In this document: positions 32,536 through 41,900 of the stretch, piece after piece
How the letters are laid out: the number at the start of each line of letters is the position of its first letter
Position numbering within the stretch: position 1 is the stretch's first letter
Source: Sorangium sp.
Lineage (GTDB): Bacteria > Myxococcota_A > Polyangia > Polyangiales > Polyangiaceae
DNA length: 44,987 bases
Direction: 5' to 3'
Assembly: GCA_019695485.1 (NCBI GenBank)
Contig: JAEUAF010000024.1
Span: 1-44,987, forward strand
Translations under genes and position numbers: made by a program
The notes under the pieces: generated by a model
Databases searched by the model: none
What the model was told of the DNA's origin: nothing
Seen by the model: only the letters and a program-made list of their open reading frames with translations

Positions 32536-34266
32536 ATGCAAGCGCTGCCTGCGCCCGGAGCGCGGCCTCCGCCCGAGCTCGATCCGAATGGGCGCCTGCC
32601 CGACGTCGACGTCGTCATCATTGGCGGCGGGGTGAACGGCACCGGGGTGCTGCGTGATCTGAGCTTGCGCGGAATCAAGGCGGCGCTCTTCGAGCGCAAC
32701 GACATTGCTTTCGGCGCGAGCGGCAATTCGAGCGGGATGATTCACGGAGGCCCGCGTTACCTGACCGCGGATCCCGACGTCACTTACAGCTCGTGCCTCG
32801 ATTCCGGGCACATTCAGCGTATTGCGCCGCACCTGTTGTTTCGGATTCCGTTCTTGATGCCGGTCTTTCGCGGCAACGGCGTCGCGGCGCGCGTGGCGCT
32901 GACGGCGTACGACGCCTTCTTCTCGCTCTACGACCGCTATCAGCCGTTGAAGCGTGGCAAGCCGCATGTGCGTCTGACGGGCGACGAAATCGCCACGCTC
33001 GAACCGGGGCTCGTCGGCGGGGTGCACGGGGGCGTGACCTTCGATGAGTGGGGCATCGATGGTGCGCGGCTTTGCATCGCGAATGTGAGCGACGCGCGTG
33101 AGCGCGGTGGGCAGGCGCGCACCCATACGACCGTGACCCAGATCTTGCGGCGCGACGATGGCTCGGCGTACGGGATCAGCTATCGCGACCGCTTGACCGG
33201 CGAGGTTGGGCGCATGACTTCGCGTCTCGTCGTGAACGCCACGGGCGCGTGGGCGCCGATCACGACCGGGCTCGGCGGCTTGCTGCCCGACGCGGCGCGC
33301 ATTCGCCCCGGCAAGGGCGTCCACGTATTTCTCGATCGACGCCTGACGAACTACGCGATTATCACGAGTGCCGTCGATGGTCGCCAAGTGTTCCTGATGC
33401 CTTGGCAGAACATGAGCGTGCTCGGCACCACCGACGACGACTACTACGGAGATCTCGACGAAGTCGTGGCCTCCGAAGACGAGGTGAGATACCTCTTTCA
33501 GGCGGTCGAGGGCGTCTTTCCAGGGATCCGGAGCGCGCGCGCGATTGGCACCTGGGGCGGCGTCCGACCGACGCTCTGGGGTTTCGGGGTCAACGAGGAC
33601 GCGCTGTCCCGCGAGCACCAAGTGGTGGATCACGCGGCTCACGGCGCCGACGGCCTCTACTCGATGATCGGGGGCAAACTTGCCTCGTATCGGCTCTTCT
33701 CCGAGGAGATGAGTGACGTCGTGGCGGCTCGCCTCGACGTGCGCGTGGCGTGTCGCACCCATGTTTCGCCGCTACCGGGCGGTGAGCAGAGCGTCGATCC
33801 GATGCGGCTCGTCCTCGACGGTGGCATGGAGGCCGTGACCGCGGCGCGGCTCGAATACCGTCACGGCGGCCGCAGCTTGCGCGTGCTCGAGCGCATGCAG
33901 CGCGCCCCCTCCGAGGCCGCAGTGGTCTGCACATGCGAGCCGGTCACGGAAGCCGAGATCCGCTACGTGGTCGACACCGAGCTTGCGGTCAACGTGGACG
34001 ACGTTTCGCGCCGCACGCGGCTCGGCCTTGGCGCCTGCGGCGGGATGCGCTGCGCTGCGCGTTGCGGTCGCATCGTCGCCGACATGACGGGGCGTTCACC
34101 CGACGATGGGCGGCGCATGGCGCTGCAGTTTCTCGAGGGCTCTGCCAGGCGACGCAGCGCGATCACGGGGCCCGAGCAGGCGCGCCAAGAAGCGCTCGGC
34201 CTAGCCGTGATCCGCGCGGAGCTCGGCGTCGCCGCGAGTTCCGCGGGGGATTTCGAGAATGACTGA
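32536..34266 (+). CDS. glpA: anaerobic glycerol-3-phosphate dehydrogenase, FAD subunit A
   Basis: GlpA oxidises sn-glycerol 3-phosphate to dihydroxyacetone phosphate with FAD. The 576-residue protein opens with a Pro-rich stretch, then the dinucleotide-binding VVIIGGGVNGTGVLRDLSLR (about 27-46) and the DAO-fold marks ASGNSSGMIHGGPRYL, FLMPWQNMSVLGTTDDDYYG and RPTLWG. The C-terminal region (about 455-530) carries CTCEPVTEAEIRYVV and RLGLGACGGMRCAARC, a BFD-like [2Fe-2S] domain, which separates GlpA from the aerobic GlpD. It overlaps glpB by 8 nt. glpC, the third E. coli subunit, is absent here. Divergent from the DUF4178 operon. Confidence 0.9.
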   Translation: MQALPAPGARPPPELDPNGRLPDVDVVIIGGGVNGTGVLRDLSLRGIKAALFERNDIAFGASGNSSGMIHGGPRYLTADPDVTYSSCLDSGHIQRIAPHLLFRIPFLMPVFRGNGVAARVALTAYDAFFSLYDRYQPLKRGKPHVRLTGDEIATLEPGLVGGVHGGVTFDEWGIDGARLCIANVSDARERGGQARTHTTVTQILRRDDGSAYGISYRDRLTGEVGRMTSRLVVNATGAWAPITTGLGGLLPDAARIRPGKGVHVFLDRRLTNYAIITSAVDGRQVFLMPWQNMSVLGTTDDDYYGDLDEVVASEDEVRYLFQAVEGVFPGIRSARAIGTWGGVRPTLWGFGVNEDALSREHQVVDHAAHGADGLYSMIGGKLASYRLFSEEMSDVVAARLDVRVACRTHVSPLPGGEQSVDPMRLVLDGGMEAVTAARLEYRHGGRSLRVLERMQRAPSEAAVVCTCEPVTEAEIRYVVDTELAVNVDDVSRRTRLGLGACGGMRCAARCGRIVADMTGRSPDDGRRMALQFLEGSARRRSAITGPEQARQEALGLAVIRAELGVAASSAGDFEND

Positions 34267-35413
34267 GGGCCGCGCGCAGCCCGCGTCCGTTGTCGTCGTA
34301 GGCGGCGGTTTCGCGGGTGTTGCGGCGGCGTGGGCCGCTGTGCGGGCGGGCGCGCACGTAACGCTCCTCCACGCCAGTGCTGGTGCGAGCGCATGGTACA
34401 ACGGAGTGGCCGACGGGCCCCCACTCGACGCCGAGGCGCTCGAACTCGCAATGCGGCTCGGCATCGCGGTGAGCGCGCGCCCGCGGCCGATCGCGACGCG
34501 AGAAGGGGTGATCCGCAGTGTGATTGGCCGCGACCGCGCGCTGCTCGATTTGGAGCCGCTTGCGGGGCTCTCGGTCGCCGTGGCGGATGTCGGTCGAGAC
34601 GACTGGGACGCCGCCTTGCTTGCGCGAAGCTATACCGAAAGCGCTTGGGCGCGCCGTACGCGCACCGAGTTCGTGGCGGTTCGGGTCGACGCGCTCGAAG
34701 AGGGCTTCGAGCGGCGCATCAGTGCTTACGATTTTGGTGTGGAGCTCGACGTCGAAACGCGTGTCCACGCCTTGGCCAACGCACTGCGCAGGGCCGACGG
34801 TGCGGCCAAGGCCTGGCTTTTGGGGCCGTGGCTGGGGGTCGCCAGCGACGCCGCTCCCCAGCTCGCGGCGCTCTTGAGCCGCCCCGTTGGTGAAGTGTCG
34901 TCAGCGCCCGGGGGCGTCGCCGGAGCGCGCTTCGAACTTCGGCGGGACGAGGTCTTGCGCGAGCTCGGCGTCGTGCTGCGCCGCGCTCACGTGACGAGCG
35001 TCGAGAGCAGCGCGGCGGGCGCGCGCCTGCAGCTGGGCGACGGCAGTGGGTTGGCGGCCGATGCGGTCGTGTTGGCTCTCGGCGGCGTCGCGGCCGGGGG
35101 GATCTTGCTGGAACGCGAACCAGCGAGCGGGAGGCTGGGGTTCGCGCTCTCACTCAGCGCCGACGTCCCACTCAAGCTCGATGCCGAATGGCTCGACGCG
35201 GGCTCCTCGGTTTGGGGCCCGAGCTTCGTTCGTAAGGGCTTGGGTGCGCTCGAGCGAGTCGGCGTTTCGGCGGACGTCCGCGGGCGGCTCAGTGCTGCGC
35301 GTTTGTTTGCCGCGGGTGACTGTGTCGCAGGGCGGCCGCGGACCGTGCTCGAAGCGCTCAGCGCCGGGCTCAGCGCCGGGCGGGCTGCTGCGGGGAGCGC
35401 GGCTGGCGGCTGA
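34259..35413 (+). CDS. glpB: anaerobic glycerol-3-phosphate dehydrogenase subunit B
   Basis: The 384-residue flavoprotein starts inside the end of glpA (ATGACTGA overlap). The nucleotide-binding motif [20 protein letters not shown] (about 10-29) is followed by the early GlpB mark [11 protein letters not shown]. Later come [17 protein letters not shown]-like sequence ([18 protein letters not shown]) and the FAD-closing [20 protein letters not shown]. In E. coli GlpB partners GlpA in passing electrons toward the quinone pool through GlpC. Position and translational coupling to glpA support the call; standing alone it would only be called a FAD-dependent oxidoreductase. A weak hairpin (ACCAGG-GCGAGA-CCTGGT, 35440-35457) follows the stop. 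Confidence 0.86.
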   Translation: MTEGRAQPASVVVVGGGFAGVAAAWAAVRAGAHVTLLHASAGASAWYNGVADGPPLDAEALELAMRLGIAVSARPRPIATREGVIRSVIGRDRALLDLEPLAGLSVAVADVGRDDWDAALLARSYTESAWARRTRTEFVAVRVDALEEGFERRISAYDFGVELDVETRVHALANALRRADGAAKAWLLGPWLGVASDAAPQLAALLSRPVGEVSSAPGGVAGARFELRRDEVLRELGVVLRRAHVTSVESSAAGARLQLGDGSGLAADAVVLALGGVAAGGILLEREPASGRLGFALSLSADVPLKLDAEWLDAGSSVWGPSFVRKGLGALERVGVSADVRGRLSAARLFAAGDCVAGRPRTVLEALSAGLSAGRAAAGSAAGG

Positions 35414-35526
35414 GCGAACATTTCTTTCGAGTTTCGCGCACCAGGGCGAGACCTGGTCAATCGGCGCTTTCGGAAATTGCGTGCGCCGCGCGGCTGGGGT
35501 ACTTCCGCCATCGAGGAAATCGATTC

Positions 35527-38247
35527 ATGGCAGACCGTTCTCGCGATTCGTTCAGCACGCGTGCGACCCTCGACGTTGACGGCAAGCATTACACGTATTT
35601 CAGCTTGCCGAAGCTGTCGGCCACACTGGGTAAGGACCTCTCGCGCCTGCCGTTCTCCTTGCGCATATTGCTCGAGAACCTGCTGCGCTGCGAAGACGGC
35701 AAAGCCGTTGAAAAGAAGGACATCGAGGCGCTCGTGGCCTGGGACCCGGCGGCCCAGCCGGACACCGAGATCGCGTTCCACCCCGCGCGCGTCGTGCTGC
35801 AGGATTTCACGGGCGTGCCGGCGGTCGTCGACCTCGCTGCGATGCGCGACGCCATGCAACAGATGGGCGGGGACCCCGCCAAGATCAATCCACTCTTCCC
35901 CTCCGAGCTCGTGATTGATCACTCCGTCCAGGTGGACGCCTTCGGGACGAACGACGCGATTCAAATCAACACCAAGAACGAATACGAGCGCAATCACGAG
36001 CGCTACGTGCTGCTGCGTTGGGCACAAACTGCATTCCGAAATTTCAAGGTCGTGCCGCCCTCCACGGGCATCGTGCACCAGGTCAATCTCGAATACCTGG
36101 CACGCGTGGTGTTCGATCAAGACGGCGTTGCGTACCCCGATAGTCTGGTTGGCACCGACAGCCACACCACCATGATTAACGGCGTGGGCGTCCTCGGTTG
36201 GGGGGTCGGCGGCATCGAAGCTGAGGCCGCCATGTTGGGACAGCCGATCAACTTGCTGGTGCCGCAGGTAATCGGTTTCAGGCTGCACGGGGAGCTACCG
36301 CCCGGGGCGACCGCGACCGATCTGGTGCTCACCATCACCCGCCAATTGCGGGATAAGGGCGTGGTCGGCAAGTTCGTGGAGTTCTTCGGCGATGGGCTCG
36401 ACAGTCTGCCGCTCGCGAACCGCGCCACGATTGGCAACATGAGCCCTGAGTTCGGCTCCACCTGCGCCATCTTCCCGATCGACGCTGAGACGTTGCGCTA
36501 CTTGCGGCTCACGGGGCGCGACAACGAGCGTGTCGCGCTCGTGGAAGCGTATGCCAAAGCGCAGGGCTTGTTTCGCAGCAAGGGCCAGACAGATCCGGTC
36601 TTCACGGACACGCTCAGTCTCGACCTCGGCACGGTGCTGCCGACCTTGGCGGGGCCGCGGCGTCCCCACGATAAGGTTTCCCTGCGCGACATGCCGAGCT
36701 CCTGGAAGAAAGTGCTTCCGGAGCTGGTGGCGGCAGCCAAGAAATCAAAAGACGCGCCGAAGGTCGCCTCCGCAGAGGCACTCGCCAAACGCGTGAAAAC
36801 CGAATACGCCGGCAGCAGCTTCGAGCTCACGCATGGCGATGTCGTGATCGCCGCGATTACCTCGTGCACCAACACCTCGAACCCCTACGTGCTAATCGGG
36901 GCTGGGCTGCTCGCGCAGAACGCGGTGCGCCGCGGGTTGACCAGCAAGCCTTGGGTAAAGACCAGCCTTGCTCCCGGGTCCAAGGTCGTCACCCGCTATT
37001 TGCAGTCGGCCGGGCTCATGCCGGCGCTCGAGGCCTTGAAGTTCAACCTCGTGGGTTATGGGTGCACCACTTGCATTGGTAATAGCGGCCCGCTGCCGGA
37101 AGCGATCAGTAAATCGATTCAGGATGGGGAGTTGGTGGCGGCCAGCGTGCTCAGCGGTAACCGAAACTTCGAGGGACGGATCAGCCCTGACGTGCGCGCA
37201 AACTACCTGGCGAGCCCGCCGCTGGTCGTGGCTTATGCGCTCGCGGGTCGCGTGGACATCGACTTCGAAACGGAATCGCTCGGTACCGGCAGCGACGGAA
37301 ATCCCGTGTTTTTGCGCGACATTTGGCCCTCGCCCGAGGCGGTTGCCACGGTCGTGGGCGAGCACGTGACCGCTGAAATGTACGCTAGCGAGTACGCCAA
37401 CGTATTCCAAGGCGATGAGCGCTGGCGCGCCGTTCCGGTGCCCGCGGGGGAGCGCTTCGCGTGGGATGCCCACAGCACCTACGTGCAAAAGCCCACGTTC
37501 TTCGAGAACATGAGCTTGCAGCCGGCCGCGCTCGCGGACATATCGGCGGCGCGCGCGCTGCTCGTGCTGGGCGACTCGGTCACGACGGATCACATCTCTC
37601 CGGCCGGCAACATCGCCAAAGGCTCGGCCGCGGCGAAGTATCTGATGGACCACGGGGTCGAGCCGAAGGACTTCAATCAATACGGCGCGCGGCGCGGCAA
37701 TCACGAAGTGATGATGCGCGGTACGTTCGCCAACGTCAGGCTGCGCAACGCACTCGTGCCTGGGGTGGAGGGCAGCGTCACTCGGCACCTGCCTGACGGC
37801 GCGCAGATGAGCATCTTCGAGGCCTCCCAGAAGTACCAAGCCGAGGGCGTGACGCTGATCGTCCTCGCTGGCAAAGAGTACGGCTCGGGATCGTCTCGCG
37901 ATTGGGCGGCCAAGGGCACGTTCATGCTCGGAATTCGGGCGGTTGTCGCCGAATCGTACGAGCGCATCCACCGCTCGAACTTGATCGGCATGGGCGTGCT
38001 GCCCCTAGAATTTCTAGCCGGTGAGACCCGCGATAGCCTCGGCCTCAGCGGCGAGGAGACGTTTGCCATCCAGGGCATCGCAAAGGGGCTCGCTCCCCGC
38101 AAGCGCGTCCAGGTGCGCGCCACGGCCGCCGACGGCAGCGAGAAGCACTTCGAGGCGCTGGTGCGTATCGATACGGCCGTCGAGCTCGACTACTACACGC
38201 ACGGCGGGATCTTGCAGTACGTGCTCAGGCAGCTGCTCAAGAGCTAG
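35527..38247 (+). CDS. acnA: aconitate hydratase (AcnA type)
   Basis: Aconitase interconverts citrate and isocitrate in the TCA cycle with a [4Fe-4S] cluster. At 906 residues it is the AcnA/IRP1 length. The cluster cysteines are visible in [17 protein letters not shown] and [58 protein letters not shown] and the swivel-domain [19 protein letters not shown] complete the signature. ATG 35527 follows GAGGAAATCGATTC. It is separated from glpB by 113 bp and probably has its own promoter there. AcnA-type enzymes can also bind RNA when the cluster is lost, which is not testable here. Confidence 0.97.
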   Translation: MADRSRDSFSTRATLDVDGKHYTYFSLPKLSATLGKDLSRLPFSLRILLENLLRCEDGKAVEKKDIEALVAWDPAAQPDTEIAFHPARVVLQDFTGVPAVVDLAAMRDAMQQMGGDPAKINPLFPSELVIDHSVQVDAFGTNDAIQINTKNEYERNHERYVLLRWAQTAFRNFKVVPPSTGIVHQVNLEYLARVVFDQDGVAYPDSLVGTDSHTTMINGVGVLGWGVGGIEAEAAMLGQPINLLVPQVIGFRLHGELPPGATATDLVLTITRQLRDKGVVGKFVEFFGDGLDSLPLANRATIGNMSPEFGSTCAIFPIDAETLRYLRLTGRDNERVALVEAYAKAQGLFRSKGQTDPVFTDTLSLDLGTVLPTLAGPRRPHDKVSLRDMPSSWKKVLPELVAAAKKSKDAPKVASAEALAKRVKTEYAGSSFELTHGDVVIAAITSCTNTSNPYVLIGAGLLAQNAVRRGLTSKPWVKTSLAPGSKVVTRYLQSAGLMPALEALKFNLVGYGCTTCIGNSGPLPEAISKSIQDGELVAASVLSGNRNFEGRISPDVRANYLASPPLVVAYALAGRVDIDFETESLGTGSDGNPVFLRDIWPSPEAVATVVGEHVTAEMYASEYANVFQGDERWRAVPVPAGERFAWDAHSTYVQKPTFFENMSLQPAALADISAARALLVLGDSVTTDHISPAGNIAKGSAAAKYLMDHGVEPKDFNQYGARRGNHEVMMRGTFANVRLRNALVPGVEGSVTRHLPDGAQMSIFEASQKYQAEGVTLIVLAGKEYGSGSSRDWAAKGTFMLGIRAVVAESYERIHRSNLIGMGVLPLEFLAGETRDSLGLSGEETFAIQGIAKGLAPRKRVQVRATAADGSEKHFEALVRIDTAVELDYYTHGGILQYVLRQLLKS

Positions 38248-38281
38248 GGCACCACATCGCTCGTCAGCCGAGGAGTTTCGC

Positions 38282-38509
38282 GTGTCTCCCGAGTCGCCTT
38301 CACCCGGTCCCCTGATTGTGGGGATCGGGGCGCTCATCGTCCTGGTCGGTTTGGTCGTGTGGAGCGGAGCGCTCAATTGGTTCGGCCGCCTACCGGGGGA
38401 CATCCGTTACGAGAGCGGCTCGACGCGCGTTTATGTGCCGTGGGTCTCGATGCTCGTGGTGTCCGGCGTCCTCAGCGCGATCAGTTTTTTCGTGCGCAAA
38501 CTGATGTAG
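38282..38509 (+). CDS. DUF2905 small membrane protein
   Basis: A 75-residue protein starting at GTG 38282, preceded by a good GAGGAG site at about 8 nt. It has two hydrophobic helices (PLIVGIGALIVLVGLVVWSG and VSMLVVSGVLSAISFF) separated by the DUF2905 hallmark LNWFGRLPGDIRYESGSTRV. The function is unknown in the family. The track shows it only as the end of a longer ORF running antiframe through acnA. It lies 34 bp after acnA and is probably cotranscribed. Confidence 0.88.
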   Translation: MSPESPSPGPLIVGIGALIVLVGLVVWSGALNWFGRLPGDIRYESGSTRVYVPWVSMLVVSGVLSAISFFVRKLM

Positions 38510-38530
38510 CGTAAAGTGAAGGCATGACGT

Positions 38531-39418
38531 TTAGCCAAGTCCGGTCGTCAACAACTTCAGGAAAGCCTGAGTCGTGGGTCCGAGCTCCCGACCTTTGCGG
38601 TGAATGATGCCCACCGAACGGGTGTAAGGGCCGTCAGCAAACTCGAGCGGCACCAAAGTGCGCGCCTTGGCTTCGTTCCTTACGCAGTTTTGCGGCAAGA
38701 TCGAGACGCCGAGCCCCGCCTCGACCGAGCGCTTGATGGTCTCGATATTGTCGAACTCGGTCACGATCGAGACGGACACGCGGTGCTCCTTCAACAGGCG
38801 ATCGATGGCTTTGCGCGTCGGCACGTTGCGCTCGAAGGCGACGAACGGTTCGCCCCTCAGTTGCGGCAGTGAGATCTTGCGTCGACGCGCCAAGCGATGT
38901 TCGGGACTGCATACCAAGACCAGCGGCTCAGGGCGCAGCAACACGATCTCGAGCTGAGCGCGGCGATGCGGCTGCGCGACGATTCCGAGGTCGATGGTGC
39001 CATCGAGGCAGGCCTCGTAGATGCGGTCGGTGCGACTGTATTCGACGCGCACGTTGACCTGCGGGTGCAGGGCTAGGAATTGTTTTACGAACGGGGGCAG
39101 GGAATGCAGGCCGAGGCTATACACCGTCGCCACCCGCACATTGCCTGCCATGACTTCGGCCCCTTGCCGCAGCCTCTGATCGAGCGCCTGAAACCGCTCG
39201 AGGATGGCTTTGCTTTCCGAGTAGAGCACGCGGCCGGCGTCGGTGAGCACGAGTGGGCGTCCCGCCCCGCGTTCCAAGAGCCTTCGCCCGTAGTGCGTTT
39301 CCAAGGTGCGAAGCTGCTGGCTGACGGCAGATTGTGAGACGAAGTTCTGGCGGGCGGCCTTGCTGAAGCTCGCGGTATCGACGAGATCACAGAATGTCTT
39401 CAGTATTTCGATGTGCAC
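38531..39418 (-). CDS. LysR-family transcriptional regulator
   Basis: The 295-residue regulator has the N-terminal winged helix (ILKTFCDLVDTASFSKAARQ, VSQSAVSQQLRTLETHYGRR) and a periplasmic-binding-protein-like effector domain from about residue 90 (NVRVATVYSLGLHSLPPFVK, DGTIDLGIVAQPH, SVEAGLGVSILPQNCVRN). The inducer is unknown; the general form resembles CysB/CbbR-type LysR proteins. It is not adjacent to an obvious target operon. A 25-bp near-perfect palindrome about 105 bp upstream is a candidate operator. It converges with the DUF2905 gene. Confidence 0.95.
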   Translation of the reverse strand: MHIEILKTFCDLVDTASFSKAARQNFVSQSAVSQQLRTLETHYGRRLLERGAGRPLVLTDAGRVLYSESKAILERFQALDQRLRQGAEVMAGNVRVATVYSLGLHSLPPFVKQFLALHPQVNVRVEYSRTDRIYEACLDGTIDLGIVAQPHRRAQLEIVLLRPEPLVLVCSPEHRLARRRKISLPQLRGEPFVAFERNVPTRKAIDRLLKEHRVSVSIVTEFDNIETIKRSVEAGLGVSILPQNCVRNEAKARTLVPLEFADGPYTRSVGIIHRKGRELGPTTQAFLKLLTTGLG

Positions 39419-39522
39419 GGCAGGCCCCTGGCGACGGCTGCAAGTCTAATCCGAGTTGGTCGCGCGGCAGGTGTCCGGCGAGCGGCTCGGCCTGCCGCTA
39501 CGCCCTTTGGGTTACTCAACAG

Positions 39523-39547
39523 GCCTCCAAAACCGGTCTTTGGAGGC
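39523..39547. promoter_or_regulatory. 25-bp palindrome in the divergent lysR/lipoprotein gap
   Basis: Perfect 9-bp arms GCCTCCAAA and TTTGGAGGC flank ACCGGTC; the inner ACCGGT is itself palindromic, so the whole is symmetric apart from one extra C. It lies 105 bp from the lysR start and 76 bp from the lipoprotein start. There is no T-run. An operator for the LysR protein or another dimer is the best guess. Confidence 0.5.
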
Positions 39548-39622
39548 GCAGCCGCGCACTGCGGCTCGAGTTTCGCCGCGACGCGGGGTAGCATGCGCCG
39601 GAACGGAAGCTTGGAGGCTTGA

Positions 39623-40036
39623 ATGAACGTTGCGTGGCGCGTACTTGGATGCTTGGTTGGGTCTGCGTTTTTGGCTAGCGCGTGCGGGAGTGACGACAGC
39701 TCTCCGTCCACCAGTTCGATTTCGGACCCCGTCGCCCTGTGCAAGGCTGTCACCGCGGAGGAGTGCAAGCGCATCTACGAGTGCTTCAACGCCGACTTGC
39801 GCGCGCTCGCCCAGCTACCCGCAACGGAGGCCGAGTGTGTCACGCAGGGCGAAGCGATGCTCGGGTGCAGCACGGCCACCGCGGATAAAGTCTGCGCGGG
39901 TCCTGCCATGGAATCCCTCGCGCAGGGTAACGGCTGCATCGTGCAGGCCAAAGCGGCCACCTGCGCCCAAATAACGAACGCAGGCGCCAACATTGCTGCT
40001 TACGCGCCCGCTTGCGGGCAGTGCGTGCCGCTCTAA
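39623..40036 (+). CDS. small cysteine-rich lipoprotein
   Basis: In this 137-residue protein MNVAWRVLGCLVGSAFLASACGS is a lipoprotein signal with lipobox LASAC. The mature part has a Ser-rich linker and then about nine cysteines (ALCKAV, EECKRIYECF, AECVTQ, LGCSTA, KVCAG, NGCIVQ, ATCAQI, PACGQCVPL), probably paired in disulfides. The CKRIYECF...AECV pattern is like other short myxobacterial lipoproteins of unknown function. It converges with the protease gene, with 12 bp between stops. Confidence 0.85.
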   Translation: MNVAWRVLGCLVGSAFLASACGSDDSSPSTSSISDPVALCKAVTAEECKRIYECFNADLRALAQLPATEAECVTQGEAMLGCSTATADKVCAGPAMESLAQGNGCIVQAKAATCAQITNAGANIAAYAPACGQCVPL

Positions 40037-40048
40037 AGCCCAGCGCTC

Positions 40049-41464
40049 TCACTTCTTCGGGGTCGCGCCAGCGGCGCTGCTTGGGGCAGCCTTCGTGGCG
40101 TCTGCGGGAGGAGCGGCCGCGCTCAGCGCTCCGGTGACCAGCTGATAGGCAACCGCGAGCGCCGGGTCTGCGCCTGTTCGCGGATCGTCGGGGACCTGGC
40201 GATTCCCAAGCGTAGGCTCAGGGAGGTGGGCCGGGGAATCGCTCGTGGTGGGTTCGATGGGTGGAGCGGGCGTCTCGCTCCGACCGCCGGGCTCGGCGGC
40301 CAAGTGCCCCTCCAGGTTCTTTTCGCGCACGACCCCGAACTCTCCGCTCGTCGACGGAATCAAGACGTCGGGTTTGATGCCCTCGGCCTGGATCGCGTGG
40401 CCGAGCGGCGAGTAGTAGCGGAGCGTGGTCAGTCGAAGCCCAGCCCCGCCGGGCAAATCAACGATGCTCTGTACTGAGCCCTTGCCGAAGGTGCGGGCCC
40501 CGACCACGCTCGCTCGCCGGTTGTCTTGCAATGCGGCGCCCAGGAGTTCTGCCGAACTCGCCGTGTATTCGTTCACCAGCACCACGACGCTGCCATCGCG
40601 TAGGGCACCGCCCGGCTGAGCTCGCACTTCGTCGACGACTTTGCCGCGCCGTCGCGTGGTGAACACGATGCCCTGCGACAAGAACTCATCGGCGATCGAG
40701 GTCGCCTCGTTGACGAGGCCCCCTGGGTTGTTGCGAAGATCGAGGATGAGTCCGGCCGGTGCGTGCCCCGCTTTTTTCCGAAGTTGGCCGATCTCGTTCA
40801 GGAGCTCGGTGTGCGTCCCCACCTGGAATGATTTGATTCGCAGGTATCCCACGCCGCCCGTCAGCACTTTGCTCGCTACCGAGGCGACGCTGATCACCTC
40901 TCTGGTGAGCGAAAAATATAAGTACTTATCCGTGCCCGGGCGGCTGACGGTGAGGAGCACTTTGCCACCCGGAGTGCCACGCATTTGGCGCACGAGATCT
41001 GGCGGCCGCTTGCCGCGGACGCTGACGTGATCGATCGCGATGATGCGGTCCCCCGGCCGAACACCGGCTCTCTCCGCTGGTGAGCCTTCAATCGGCGCGA
41101 TCACGGTGACCCAGTCTTCACCGAAGTCGACCTCTACTCCCACGCCGCCGAATCGCCCTTCGGTATCGCTCTGAAAAATCGCGTAATCTTCGGGGGGGAG
41201 GTAGGCAGAATGCGGGTCCAGCTTGGCGACCAGCCCCTCAATGGCGCCCTCCAACAGCACCTGATGGTCGACCGGGTCGACGTACTCGCTTTCCACGAAC
41301 GACAGCACCCTCCCGAGCTGGTCGAGCAACGCATACGGGCTCTCTTTTTCGGTGGTTGCTAGGGCCGGCCGGTCCGCGTGCAAGGCGGCGGTAGCGGCAA
41401 GCGCCCCTAGGAACACCAACAGCCGGCTTCCTTTCACTGGCAGCACCGACGACAAGCTCGCCAT
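40049..41464 (-). CDS. ctpA: C-terminal processing peptidase (S41, CtpA-like)
   Basis: A periplasmic serine protease of tail-specific type. ATG 41464 gives MASLSSVLPVKGSRLLVFLG with a clean signal peptide and about 471 residues; the track start at 41728 adds 88 residues of unlikely sequence, and ATG 41530 is also possible. After ESEYVDPVDHQVLLEGAIEG comes a PDZ domain (GRFGGVGVEVDFGEDWVTVI, RAGVRPGDRIIAI). The S41 core follows with GYLRIKSFQVGT, LILDLRNNPGGLV, the nucleophile in NEYTASSAELLGAAL and the lysine in ARTFGKGSVQSIV. The C-terminal 100 residues are a Pro/Ala-rich tail. The gene is divergent from the RHH-hydrolase-kinase operon. Confidence 0.94.
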   Translation of the reverse strand: MASLSSVLPVKGSRLLVFLGALAATAALHADRPALATTEKESPYALLDQLGRVLSFVESEYVDPVDHQVLLEGAIEGLVAKLDPHSAYLPPEDYAIFQSDTEGRFGGVGVEVDFGEDWVTVIAPIEGSPAERAGVRPGDRIIAIDHVSVRGKRPPDLVRQMRGTPGGKVLLTVSRPGTDKYLYFSLTREVISVASVASKVLTGGVGYLRIKSFQVGTHTELLNEIGQLRKKAGHAPAGLILDLRNNPGGLVNEATSIADEFLSQGIVFTTRRRGKVVDEVRAQPGGALRDGSVVVLVNEYTASSAELLGAALQDNRRASVVGARTFGKGSVQSIVDLPGGAGLRLTTLRYYSPLGHAIQAEGIKPDVLIPSTSGEFGVVREKNLEGHLAAEPGGRSETPAPPIEPTTSDSPAHLPEPTLGNRQVPDDPRTGADPALAVAYQLVTGALSAAAPPADATKAAPSSAAGATPKK

Positions 41465-41681
41465 TTTCCCAGCCGTGGTTGCGGTCGGGCGAGCGTTTCT
41501 GCACTCGGGATGGGCTATTTCTTTCGGCATTTGATGGAAATTCGTGGCGCGTGGAACGGGCATGCTCGTAGAGCGAGAATACCCCATTGCTTCCCAGGGT
41601 CTGTGGGTGCTACTAAGATTGTCATCAACAAATCGGAGGGTCGGCAGGGGCCGATCACCCATTTTTTGCTCCGAGGTAAGC

Positions 41682-41900
41682 GTGGCCGAAAACGACTCCA
41701 ACAAAGCCGCTGGCAGCGACAAGCGCAAACAGAGTCTCTACTTTCCGGAATCAATGCTTCAGGAAATCAAGGACGAGGCGGCGCGACTGGACCGGTCGCT
41801 GTCCTGGGTCGTGCAACGCGCATGGAAGATGGCCCGGCTCGAGATCAAGAAGATCCCGAGCGTGAACGACGTTGAAGACGAGAGCGAGGAAGCCGGCTGA
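41682..41900 (+). CDS. small ribbon-helix-helix-like myxobacterial protein (TIGR04563-like)
   Basis: A 72-residue protein from GTG 41682, which follows CCGAGGTAAGC; the longer track ORF begins in noncoding-looking sequence. The core KQSLYFPESMLQEIKDEAAR then LDRSLSWVVQRAWKMARLEI fits a ribbon-helix-helix fold: one strand, then two helices with the polar turn RLDRSLSW. It matches the pattern I remember for NCBI family TIGR04563, small multi-copy proteins of Myxococcota; I could not check this. The role may be DNA binding, unproven. It overlaps the hydrolase gene by 29 nt. Confidence 0.8.
   Translation: MAENDSNKAAGSDKRKQSLYFPESMLQEIKDEAARLDRSLSWVVQRAWKMARLEIKKIPSVNDVEDESEEAG

Noticed and set aside
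32449-33762. Reverse ORF of 437 aa opposite glpA
   Set aside because: Antisense shadow; composition rich in Arg, His and Val without domain marks.
35440-35457. 6-bp hairpin after glpB as a terminator
   Set aside because: The stem is short and has no T-run; expected by chance in GC-rich sequence.
36892-37971. Reverse ORF of 359 aa opposite acnA
   Set aside because: Antisense to an aconitase with all signature motifs intact.
41581-41640. Possible sigma-70 promoter (TTGCTT with TACTAA or TAAGAT) before the RHH gene
   Set aside because: Spacing or match is poor for each combination; not reported as a feature.
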